Shown here: piece by piece, positions 1-5,185 of the stretch | How positions within the stretch are numbered: position 1 is the first letter of the stretch | Layout of the letters: each line of letters opens with the position of its first letter | DNA from: Deltaproteobacteria bacterium | GTDB lineage: Bacteria > Myxococcota_A > UBA796 > UBA9615 | Assembly: GCA_029261955.1 (NCBI GenBank) | Contig: JAJDAI010001074.1 | Coordinates: 1-8,603, forward strand | Direction: 5' to 3' | DNA: 8,603 nucleotides | Made by a program: the position numbers and the translations under genes | Notes under the pieces: model-generated | Told to the model about the DNA's origin: nothing | What the model saw: only the letters and a program-made list of their open reading frames with translations | The model's database searches: none

Positions 1-1571
1 CGCAGCATCTGCACCCGTCCGAGCACCCCATCCCGCCGGAGCTGCAGCGGACCGGCCGCCTGTTCGGCGGCATCATCGAGGACATCAAGCGGCGCCTCCC
101 GCACTACGTCGGGGACTTCCGGGACGGCCTCAACGGCAAGACCCTGGCCTCGGTCTTCTTCCTCTTCTTCGCGTGCCTGGCCCCCGCGGTCGCCTTCGGC
201 GGCCTGCTCTCGGTGCTCACCGACGGCTCCATCGGCGCCATCGAGATGATCGTCGCGACCACGCTCTGCGGCGTCGTCTACGCCCTGACCTCGGGTCAGC
301 CGCTCACGATCCTGGGGAGCACGGGCCCCGTCATCATCTTCATGGGGATCCTCTACGCGCTCTGCGTGCGCCTCTCGATCCCCTTCATGCCCACCCTCGC
401 CTGGGTCGGTCTGTGGACGATGGTGTTCCTGCTGATCCTCGCCGCGACCGACGCCGCGAGCCTGATCCGCTACTTCACGCGCTTCACGGACGACACCTTC
501 GCGGCCCTGATCTCGGTGATCTTCATCGTCGAGGCCCTGCGGGACATGGTGAGCGTCTTCACCGACCACGAGGTCAGCCACGCCACCGCGCTGCTGTCCA
601 CGATCCTCGCGCTCGGCACCTTCCAGATCGCCATGGCGCTGTCCCGCGCGCGGCGCTCCGTCTACCTGCTGCGGCCGGTGCGCGAGTTTCTCGCCGACTT
701 CGGCCCCGCCATCGCCATCGGCCTGATGACCGCCGTGGCCTTCACGCTGCACGAGGTCGAGCTGCAGACGCTCGCGGTGCCCCTGGAGTTCCGGCCCACC
801 GCCGACCGCAGCTGGTTCGTGAACCCGCTCGAGGCTCCGACCTGGGTGTGGGCCGCGTCCGCCGTTCCCGCGGTCCTCGTGTCGATCCTGCTGTACCTCG
901 ATCAGAACATCACGGTGCGGCTGGTCAACAACCCCGAGTACAAGCTGCGCAAGGGCTCCGGCTACCACCTGGACCTCGCCGTCGTCGGCTTGCTCGTGGG
1001 CGTCTGCTCGCTGTTCGGGCTGCCCTGGATGGTCGCCGCGACGGTCCGCTCGCTCAACCACGTGCGCAGCCTGGCGAACGTGGAGACCGAGTCGGACGTG
1101 CACGGCGTCTCGACCGACCGGGTCGTCTCGGTCATCGAGACCCGGCTCTCCGCCTTCGCGGTTCACCTGCTCATCGGCGGCTCCCTGCTGGTGCTGCCGC
1201 TGCTGAGGATGGTGCCGATGTCGGTGCTGTTCGGCTTGTTCCTCTTCATGGGCGTGGCGTCGATGGCGGGCAACCAGCTCTTCGAACGCCTCAAGCTCTG
1301 GTTCCGCGACCCCGCGCTCTACCCGCCCACCTACTACCTGCGGGCGGTGCCGACCGGCCAGGTCCACCTCTACACGGCGATCCAGGCCGCGTGCCTGGTG
1401 GTGCTCTGGGTGGTCAAGGTCTCGGTCGTGGGGATCCTCTTCCCCCTCTTCATCGCGCTGCTCGTGCCCGTCCGCCTGGGCCTGGAGCGAATCTTCAAGC
1501 CCGAGCACCTCGCGCTGCTCGACGCCGAGGAGGAGCCGCAGGAGGCCGAGGGGCGGCAGACGGGGCTCTAG
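1..1571 (+). CDS. SLC4-family bicarbonate/anion transporter, 5' end outside window
   Basis: Inner-membrane anion (probably HCO3-/Cl-) transporter of the SLC4/band 3 family. The open frame runs from the first complete codon (base 3) to TAG at 1569, 522 codons, so the true start lies upstream; the ATG at 213 is internal, because family sequence precedes it (an 'IKRRLPHYVGDFRDGL' stretch, then 'FGGLLS'). From memory of human AE1, the match covers the whole transmembrane domain: SGQPLTILGSTGP, then FIVEAL with Glu at codon 177 (AE1 E681 equivalent), GSGYHLDL, GLPWMVAATVRS with Arg at codon 349 (R730 equivalent), FMGVASMAGNQLFERL, and VVLWVVK with Lys at codon 472 (K851 equivalent). The C-terminus is short and acidic (LLDAEEEP). 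Too little N-terminal sequence is visible to say whether the animal-type cytoplasmic domain is present. The direction of transport and the ion coupled cannot be read from the sequence. No hairpin terminator is evident after the stop. Confidence 0.93.
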   Translation, partial: QHLHPSEHPIPPELQRTGRLFGGIIEDIKRRLPHYVGDFRDGLNGKTLASVFFLFFACLAPAVAFGGLLSVLTDGSIGAIEMIVATTLCGVVYALTSGQPLTILGSTGPVIIFMGILYALCVRLSIPFMPTLAWVGLWTMVFLLILAATDAASLIRYFTRFTDDTFAALISVIFIVEALRDMVSVFTDHEVSHATALLSTILALGTFQIAMALSRARRSVYLLRPVREFLADFGPAIAIGLMTAVAFTLHEVELQTLAVPLEFRPTADRSWFVNPLEAPTWVWAASAVPAVLVSILLYLDQNITVRLVNNPEYKLRKGSGYHLDLAVVGLLVGVCSLFGLPWMVAATVRSLNHVRSLANVETESDVHGVSTDRVVSVIETRLSAFAVHLLIGGSLLVLPLLRMVPMSVLFGLFLFMGVASMAGNQLFERLKLWFRDPALYPPTYYLRAVPTGQVHLYTAIQAACLVVLWVVKVSVVGILFPLFIALLVPVRLGLERIFKPEHLALLDAEEEPQEAEGRQTGL

Positions 1572-1597
1572 GAGTTGGAGGGGGCTGGCCGATCAGG

Positions 1598-1726
1598 TCG
1601 AGCAACCCCGAGCCCTGCATGGACGTCCTCAAGGGCGCGGGCATCCGGGTCATCCACGAGTGCACCTCGGTGCGGCACGCGCTCGAGGCCGAGCGCACCG
1701 GCTGCGGCGCCTGGTCCTGCGGGGCC
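1598..1726 (+). pseudogene. Nitronate monooxygenase fragment (relic)
   Basis: About 43 codons, in the frame starting at 1598, read like the middle of a nitronate monooxygenase (2-nitropropane dioxygenase family, FMN-dependent). The matching parts are NPEPCMDVLKGAG, then IRVIHECTSVRHALEAER, then TGCGAWS. The family pattern I recall is 'LKxAGIxVIHKCTSVRHAxKAERxGxDAVSxDGFECAGHPGED'. Here HKC has become HEC, the DAVS segment is GAWS, and the DGFECAGHPGED flavin-site continuation is absent after 1726. There is no start codon, N-terminal barrel or C-terminal half. Nearly all codons still end in G or C, so decay looks fairly recent. The fragment lies 26 bases after the transporter stop and abuts a second relic on the opposite strand at 1733. 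I regard it as a remnant of a deleted gene with no product. Confidence 0.7.
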
Positions 1727-1732
1727 AGGTGT

Positions 1733-1999
1733 CTACGCCCCCGTCTCGTGGTCGTCCCGGGCCAGGGTCAGGGCCACCGGCGCTCCCTCGACGGTCACGC
1801 TCAGCTCGTACTCGCCGACGCTGCCCACGCAGTCGTCGTAGCTCAGCACGTAGACAGCGGGCATGGCCCCCGAGACGGTGCCGCTGGCTTCGGGGCAGGG
1901 GCAGGTGGGCGGCGGGAAGCTGCACGGCAGGCCTCCTTCGACGGGCCCGACCGCGCCGGGGGCCGCCGGGCCGTCACCGCCGGGGGAAGCGGGACAGCC
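1733..1999 (-). pseudogene. C-terminal part of a secreted protein, no valid start seen
   Basis: On the minus strand a frame ending at TAG (1735-1733) shows strong G/C third-position bias from about 1990 down to the stop, which indicates real coding sequence. The peptide has a Gly/Pro/Ala linker beginning GCPASPGGDGP, a Cys-rich PCSFPPPTCPCPEASG segment, then a beta-strand-rich end (VYVLSYDDC, GEYELSVTVEG) and the tail LARDDHETGA. The 'GEYELSVTV' ending recalls bacterial pre-peptidase C-terminal (PPC) type beta-sandwich domains; this is a resemblance only. The Cys followed by a flexible linker looks like the mature start of a lipoprotein, but no hydrophobic signal peptide is found upstream in any minus frame. 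Upstream codons (AGA, CGT) lose the local bias, and the nearest in-frame ATG (2236) would overlap the next + strand gene. I therefore call it a 5'-truncated gene; a non-canonical start near 2000 is the alternative. Confidence 0.45.
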
Positions 2000-2080
2000 T
2001 CTGTAGAAACGCGGGGGGCGCGAGAACGGGGCAGGTTCTTTCGGATCGGGGCGGATGGTCCTGGCCTGGAGGCTGAGGCA

Positions 2081-2095
2081 CGGTGCCCTGCACCG
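2081..2095. promoter_or_regulatory. Inverted repeat upstream of the coiled-coil protein gene
   Basis: CGGTGC-CCT-GCACCG is a perfect 6-bp inverted repeat with a 3-nt centre, 28 bases upstream of the start at 2124 and 17 bases before its ribosome binding site. It could be a small leader hairpin or a binding site for a dimeric regulator. There is no T-tract, so a terminator is unlikely. In sequence this GC-rich such a repeat can arise by chance. Confidence 0.25.
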
Positions 2096-2123
2096 GGTCC
2101 CTGCTGCCCGACAAGGAGCTGTG

Positions 2124-2780
2124 ATGCGCTGGATGATCCTCCTCTCGATCGCGACCATGGCCTCGTGGGCGCTCTGCCCCCAAGCGGCTGCGGCCGACAC
2201 GCCCGCTGACGAGCCGACCGTGCTCGAGCGGACCACCCCCTACGTGGCGGTTCAGATCGGCTTCGAGCTGCAGGCCATCGAAGGCGCAGCGCGCGACGTC
2301 GCGAACTCGGTCGACGAGCTGTCGGCGTCGATGCAGACGCTCACGGACTCCCCCTCCCTCAGCGAGGACCAGAAGGCGGAGCTGATGTCCGTGCTCGGTC
2401 GGGTGGATCAGCTGTCGGAGCGGGTGGTGGACGCCGTGGACCGCATCCCCGACGCCGTCGAGCAGAGCCGGGGGCCCCTCACCGGGATCGCCACCGACCT
2501 CGCCCACGATGCGCGACGGACCCTCGTGCTCGCCCTCGCGGCCGTCCTCGTGGTGATCGTCCTCGCGCTCCTGGCCGCCTACGTCTTCACGATCCGCCCC
2601 GCTGGCCAGGCGATCGCCGCCTTCGCCACGCGCCTGACGAGCCTCGCGAAGAGCGTCGAGCACAGCATCGATCTGGTCGCACAGACGAACGAGGTGCAGC
2701 TCGAGCTGGCCAGGATCCTGGAGACACAGCGCGAGGCCATCGAGGCCTTCAAGGCGCCGACGACGGACCCCGAGCCGTAG
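2124..2780 (+). CDS. Exported single-pass coiled-coil membrane protein, unknown function
   Basis: A 218-residue protein. The start is ATG 2124 because AAGGAG (2113-2118) lies 5 nt upstream and a signal peptide begins right there (residues 1-24, likely cut after AAAA before DTPADE). Residues 40-115 form amphipathic helices rich in Asp, Val and Ser with heptad-like spacing (VANSVDELSASM, LGRVDQLSERVVDAVDRI). One strong membrane helix lies at about 133-157 (TLVLALAAVLVVIVLALLAAYVF). Residues 160-208 are again helical and coiled-coil-like (LAKSVEHSIDLVAQTNEVQL), ending in a Pro/Asp tail. The predicted topology is a periplasmic coiled coil, one membrane span and a cytoplasmic coiled coil. This resembles the transducing part of chemoreceptor-like proteins, but I see no HAMP, kinase or methyl-accepting signature. 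A scaffold or stress-sensing role would be a guess. It is flanked by gene relics on both sides and appears to be transcribed alone. Confidence 0.85.
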   Translation: MRWMILLSIATMASWALCPQAAAADTPADEPTVLERTTPYVAVQIGFELQAIEGAARDVANSVDELSASMQTLTDSPSLSEDQKAELMSVLGRVDQLSERVVDAVDRIPDAVEQSRGPLTGIATDLAHDARRTLVLALAAVLVVIVLALLAAYVFTIRPAGQAIAAFATRLTSLAKSVEHSIDLVAQTNEVQLELARILETQREAIEAFKAPTTDPEP

Positions 2781-2796
2781 GGCGGCGCCCGCGCGC

Positions 2797-2919
2797 AGCC
2801 ACCCTGTCAGCCTCGGGCTCGACCTCGACCTGCAGGCTGAGGACCTCGACGGCGGCCCCCGGCCGATCGGCGGCGGCGTCGACCTGGGCGCCTTCGAGCG
2901 GCGCGAGGAGGCGCGCTGA
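2797..2919 (+). pseudogene. C-terminal relic of a 'choice-of-anchor Q' beta-helix protein
   Basis: In the frame ending at TGA 2917 the peptide contains LDLDLQAEDLDGG followed by PRPIGGGVDLGAFERREEAR. The 'DLDGxPRxxGxxVDxGAFE' pattern is the well-known C-terminal signature of choice-of-anchor Q domains. These close right-handed parallel beta-helix surface proteins and are common in Myxococcota and marine metagenomes. Family members are usually several hundred residues long. Here the frame merges upstream into the 3' end of the coiled-coil gene (stop 2780) with no start or beta-helix repeats, so only about 40 codons survive. The opposite strand also shows high third-position GC over the same bases, but that peptide resembles nothing I know. 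Confidence 0.62.
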
Positions 2920-2940
2920 GCCCGCAGCGAGCACGGGTGC

Positions 2941-2970
2941 GACATCCTGCCGCGCGACATCCCGCCGCGC
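2941..2970. repeat. 15-bp tandem duplication, one mismatch
   Basis: GACATCCTGCCGCGC (2941-2955) is followed immediately by GACATCCCGCCGCGC (2956-2970), differing at one base. It sits between the beta-helix relic and the Met-rich lipoprotein gene. It could be a slippage duplication or a pair of sites for a regulator; only two copies are present. Confidence 0.5.
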
Positions 2971-3025
2971 GGCACGTCGTCGCAGACTGAGCGGCCTCAG
3001 AATCAGCGCGCCGCTCGCTCCTACC

Positions 3026-3046
3026 CTCGGGCGAAATCAACCCGAG
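3026..3046 (+). promoter_or_regulatory. Leader hairpin covering the ribosome binding site of the Met-rich lipoprotein gene
   Basis: CTCGGG (3026-3031) and CCCGAG (3041-3046) are perfectly complementary across a 9-nt A-rich loop. The 3' arm contains most of the only plausible Shine-Dalgarno, GAGG at 3044-3047, which lies 6 nt from ATG 3054. Folding would hide the ribosome binding site, so translation could depend on melting or ligand-assisted opening. A second small inverted repeat, CTGAG-CGGC-CTCAG, lies at 2987-3000 just upstream. Pairing is seen in the sequence; regulation is inference. Confidence 0.4.
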
Positions 3047-3053
3047 GTCTCCG

Positions 3054-3830
3054 ATGCACGTTCGCTTCTTCTTCCTGCTTGCCGCCATCCCCCTGCTCGC
3101 CGCCTGCCCGGCCACCGGCGGCGGTGACCCCGACGACGAACCGCCGGCCGAGGACGGCCTCGAATCCATCGCGACCCTCACCCAGGACGGCTACATCGTC
3201 GACCTGCTGGCCGAGCGCGACGCCTTCGTCGGCACCAACGCCCTCTGGATCCAGGTCCTCGACGAGGCCACGGGCGAGCCGGTCGACGGTCTGGACGTCA
3301 TGCACATGCCGATGATGAACATGGCCGACATGAGCCACTCCTGCCCCTACACCCAGCCGGTGGGCGCCGGCGAGGGCCTCTACGCGGCCGACGTGGTCTT
3401 CACCATGGCCAGCGGCGAGATGGGGAGCTGGAGCGACACCGTCACCCTCGACGGCACGACCGAGCTCGTCTTCGAGGACATCCCCGTCGCGGAGACCCAC
3501 ATGAAGAAGAACCTGGTGGACGGCGACGACACCTGGATCGTCACCCTGACCCTGGACCCCGAGGTCGGCGTGAACGACTTCGTCCTGAGCATCCACCAGC
3601 GCGCGTCGATGATGAGCTTCCCCGGCGTCGAGGACGCGACGGTGACCCTGTGGCCCTTCATGCCCGACATGGGCCACGGCTCGGAGGACAACGTCGACCC
3701 GGTCCACCTGGAGAACGGCTTCTACGAAGGCCAGGTCAACCTGTCGATGACCGGCTACTGGACCCTCGACTTCGACGTGGTGATCGGGGACCTGGACCTC
3801 GGCACCGTGCAGTACGAGGTGAACTTCTAG
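3054..3830 (+). CDS. Lipoprotein with two YtkA/FixH-like Met-rich domains
   Basis: A 258-residue lipoprotein. The start ATG 3054 has GAGG 6 nt upstream and leads directly into a signal peptide with lipobox LAAC (Cys18), then a Gly/Asp/Pro linker to about residue 35. Two similar beta-sandwich modules follow. The first (about 45-145) carries HMPMMNMADMSHSC (84-97). The second (about 158-256) carries FMPDMGHGSEDNVDPVHLENG (from 202), then FYEGQVNLSMTGYWTLDF. The 'MPxMxHG ... GxYxGxxxxxMxGxWxxxV' pattern is that of the YtkA-like/FixH-like fold, periplasmic proteins often met near copper handling or cytochrome oxidase assembly. The clustered Met, His and Cys side chains would suit Cu(I) binding; this is inference. 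The N-module has the denser Met/His/Cys set, the C-module the cleaner family motif. No copper genes lie beside it here; the neighbour is convergent and unrelated. Confidence 0.87.
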   Translation: MHVRFFFLLAAIPLLAACPATGGGDPDDEPPAEDGLESIATLTQDGYIVDLLAERDAFVGTNALWIQVLDEATGEPVDGLDVMHMPMMNMADMSHSCPYTQPVGAGEGLYAADVVFTMASGEMGSWSDTVTLDGTTELVFEDIPVAETHMKKNLVDGDDTWIVTLTLDPEVGVNDFVLSIHQRASMMSFPGVEDATVTLWPFMPDMGHGSEDNVDPVHLENGFYEGQVNLSMTGYWTLDFDVVIGDLDLGTVQYEVNF

Positions 3831-3851
3831 AGGAGCGGGCCGAGCCGCCTC
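3830..3851. terminator. Possible bidirectional terminator between convergent genes
   Basis: GAGG (3830-3833) pairs with CCTC (3848-3851), and inside it CGG (3836-3838) pairs with CCG (3845-3847), leaving a 2-nt bulge and a 6-nt loop. The structure spans exactly the gap between the stop codons of the genes ending at 3830 (+) and 3850 (-). There is no T-tract on either side, so it is at best a weak intrinsic terminator. Confidence 0.25.
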
Positions 3852-4332
3852 ACCACCCGCCGCCCTCGTCCTGCACGGCGTCGAAGCCCCCATCGACCCA
3901 GCGCTGGGCGGAGGCCTGCGTGAGCTTGAAGTTGGGGGAGCAGGAGACCTGGCCGAGCTCCTGGCCGACCTCGCCGAAGGCCGCCAGCTGGCCCTGGGGC
4001 TCGAACTCGTCGGGGATGATGTCGAAGACGACCTTGATCCGCGCGCCGTCGGCATCGCTGACCTGCTGCGTCTTGCGGTAGGCCCGCCGGATCTGGTTGT
4101 CGCGCCGCGTCTGGTAGTCCCGGGCGGCCTTCAGCTGGGTCGCAAAGTCGGTGGCGTTCAGCGGCTTCGGGTCCTTCTTGTTGCGACCCATCACCCACGG
4201 CACGACCAGGAGCGGCTCGTCCTGGCCGTCTTGGGTCATGGCCACAGCCCAGCCGCCGCCGTCTTCGTTGTCGACGACCTCCGCGGTCCAGCCCTTGTCG
4301 CTCCAGCGGGTCACCAGTTCTTTGGATTTCAT
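3850..4332 (-). CDS. Small soluble protein of unknown function
   Basis: A 160-residue protein with ATG at 4332-4330 and TGA at 3852-3850. I do not recognise the family. There is no signal peptide or membrane helix, so it is probably cytoplasmic. The N-terminus (MKSKELVTRWSDKGWTAEVV) is mixed-charge. A hydrophobic core segment LLVVPWVMGRNKKDPKPLN (41-59) leads to a basic helix, LKAARDYQTRRDNQIRRAYR (67-86), then a beta-rich acidic part, IKVVFDIIPDEFEPQG (99-114). The C-terminus is Gly/Asp-rich with a Trp at both ends of it. Third positions are strongly G/C, supporting real coding. No Shine-Dalgarno precedes the start; instead a TAGAAT hexamer ends 6 nt before it, which would suit a leaderless mRNA. 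It diverges from the Cys-rich lipoprotein gene across 43 bp, so the two may be co-regulated. Confidence 0.82.
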   Translation of the reverse strand: MKSKELVTRWSDKGWTAEVVDNEDGGGWAVAMTQDGQDEPLLVVPWVMGRNKKDPKPLNATDFATQLKAARDYQTRRDNQIRRAYRKTQQVSDADGARIKVVFDIIPDEFEPQGQLAAFGEVGQELGQVSCSPNFKLTQASAQRWVDGGFDAVQDEGGGW

Positions 4333-4375
4333 CGCGCGATTCTAGAGCACCGCTCGGGCCTGATAGCTTCGGAAC
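4333..4375. promoter_or_regulatory. Compact divergent promoter with two leaderless-type -10 hexamers
   Basis: The 43-bp gap separates two divergent start codons. On the + strand TAGCTT (4364-4369) ends exactly 6 nt before ATG 4376. On the minus strand TAGAAT (complement of 4339-4344) ends exactly 6 nt before the ATG at 4332. Both match TANNNT, the -10 pattern typical of leaderless genes in other high-GC bacteria. Neither gene has a Shine-Dalgarno. No convincing -35 box is seen for either. The hexamers and spacing are direct observations; leaderless transcription is inference. Confidence 0.42.
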
Positions 4376-5170
4376 ATGCAGATCAGGCCGCAGCTCCCCC
4401 CGTCGTCTTCCCGCCTCCCCCGAGGCGCCACGCTCGCAGCCTCGATCCTGCTCGCCGCCTGCGGCAGCCCCGCCGAGAAGGAGCCCGCACCCGAAACCCC
4501 GGTCGAAGCCCCCACCCCCGTCGAGGCCCTCCGCGGCCAGTGCCTGCCCGACACCGAGCAGTCCTGGTTCGACTGCGCGACCACCGCGGGAGCGTGGCTC
4601 TCGGTCTGCGGCCCGAAGGGCGAGACCACCTCCTGGCTCCAGCTGCGCCACGGCACCCCGATGGCCGCCGAGCTCCGTGTGCCCCCCTCGCCCGCGGGCC
4701 TCGACGGCCTGCGCTGGGAGTCGACTCGGGACAGCGGATCGCTCGCCCGGGCGATGCACTTCGGCGAGGGCGCCTTCGTCTCCACGCTGCTGCCGGAGCA
4801 CGGGGAGCCGCACGCCGGCGCCCAGCTGCCCGATCGCACCCGAGTCACCTGCCGGCCGACCGACGTGGAGGACTCGCTGCCCGATGTCGCGTCCCTCGTG
4901 CCTCCCCTCGGCAGCCCGCTGGCCAATGCCGGCCGGCTCGACGCACTCCAGAACGGGGACGCCGCCTGCTACGTCCTGCTGGAGAGCGCGCTGGGGGCCC
5001 GGAACTACTACGGCGAGTTCGAGCTCTGCCAGACGGCAGCGGCTCAGGTCGGGAAGCACGTCGTCCTGACCTTCGAGCCCGGCCGCGTGATCGCGCCGTC
5101 CTGCCAGGGCGACCCCGAGTGCCAGGACTCGATCGAGGTGCAGCTCGTGGTCGGGATCACGACGCGCTGA
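4376..5170 (+). CDS. Cys-rich lipoprotein with two exported-protein modules
   Basis: A 264-residue lipoprotein. ATG 4376 is the only ATG or GTG before the signal peptide; the lipobox is LAAC at Cys29, followed by a Pro/Glu/Ala linker (31-52) of outer-envelope lipoprotein type. The mature part has eight further cysteines (56, 67, 78, 159, 198, 218, 243, 249), enough for four disulfides. The first module reads C-x10-C-x10-C with WFDC and WLSVCG, then WLQLRHGTPMAAELRVPP. It resembles an unnamed family of exported proteins with the pattern 'C..E..xFxC...xSVC...YLQYRFG...ELxYP'. The second module (190-264) has AACYVLLES, YYGEFELC, VGKHVVLTFEPGRVIAPSCQ and GDPECQDS. It recalls another unnamed exported module, 'ACYxxL...FELC...vGkxVxLxY...vxaxSCqGdPdC'. 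No catalytic motif is evident. The function is unknown; both family resemblances are from memory. It ends 15 bp before a convergent gene. Confidence 0.85.
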   Translation: MQIRPQLPPSSSRLPRGATLAASILLAACGSPAEKEPAPETPVEAPTPVEALRGQCLPDTEQSWFDCATTAGAWLSVCGPKGETTSWLQLRHGTPMAAELRVPPSPAGLDGLRWESTRDSGSLARAMHFGEGAFVSTLLPEHGEPHAGAQLPDRTRVTCRPTDVEDSLPDVASLVPPLGSPLANAGRLDALQNGDAACYVLLESALGARNYYGEFELCQTAAAQVGKHVVLTFEPGRVIAPSCQGDPECQDSIEVQLVVGITTR

Positions 5171-5183
5171 GGACAGGCTGTCC
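5171..5183. terminator. Palindrome between convergent stop codons
   Basis: GGACAGGCTGTCC is a perfect 13-bp palindrome (6-bp arms around one base). It fills nearly all of the 15-bp gap between the TGA ending at 5170 (+) and the TAG at 5188-5186 (-). Its placement suggests a shared terminator or a protein-binding site. The stem is short: as a hairpin it has 5 bp and a 3-nt loop. On the + strand it is followed by CCCC, not a T-tract. Confidence 0.3.
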
Positions 5184-5185
5184 CC

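Larger units (their letters stand above)
1572..2123. other. 552-bp gap without an intact gene
   Basis: This interval between the transporter and the coiled-coil protein holds the two relics described at 1598-1726 (+) and 1733-1999 (-), then about 120 bp of likely upstream region for the gene at 2124. That last part contains a perfect 6-bp inverted repeat (2081-2095) and the ribosome binding site AAGGAG at 2113-2118. I see no clear sigma70-type promoter, RNA gene or transposon end in it. Confidence 0.6.

Noticed and set aside
173..2209. A 678-codon + strand open frame across the transporter and the following gap.
   Set aside because: Over 213-1571 it is the +1-shifted shadow of the transporter and is Arg/Pro/His-rich with no fold. 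Only its 1598-1726 segment is meaningful, as the NMO relic.
2749..2934. A 61-codon minus-strand frame with high third-position GC.
   Set aside because: The opposite strand over the same bases encodes the recognisable choice-of-anchor Q motif, which explains the composition. The minus peptide has no recognisable feature or ribosome binding site.
3827..5059. A 410-codon minus-strand frame spanning the small protein and the Cys-rich lipoprotein.
   Set aside because: It runs antisense to the lipoprotein gene (4376-5170) and out of frame with the 160-residue gene. Its peptide is the usual Gly/Arg/Ala-rich shadow of GC-rich DNA.
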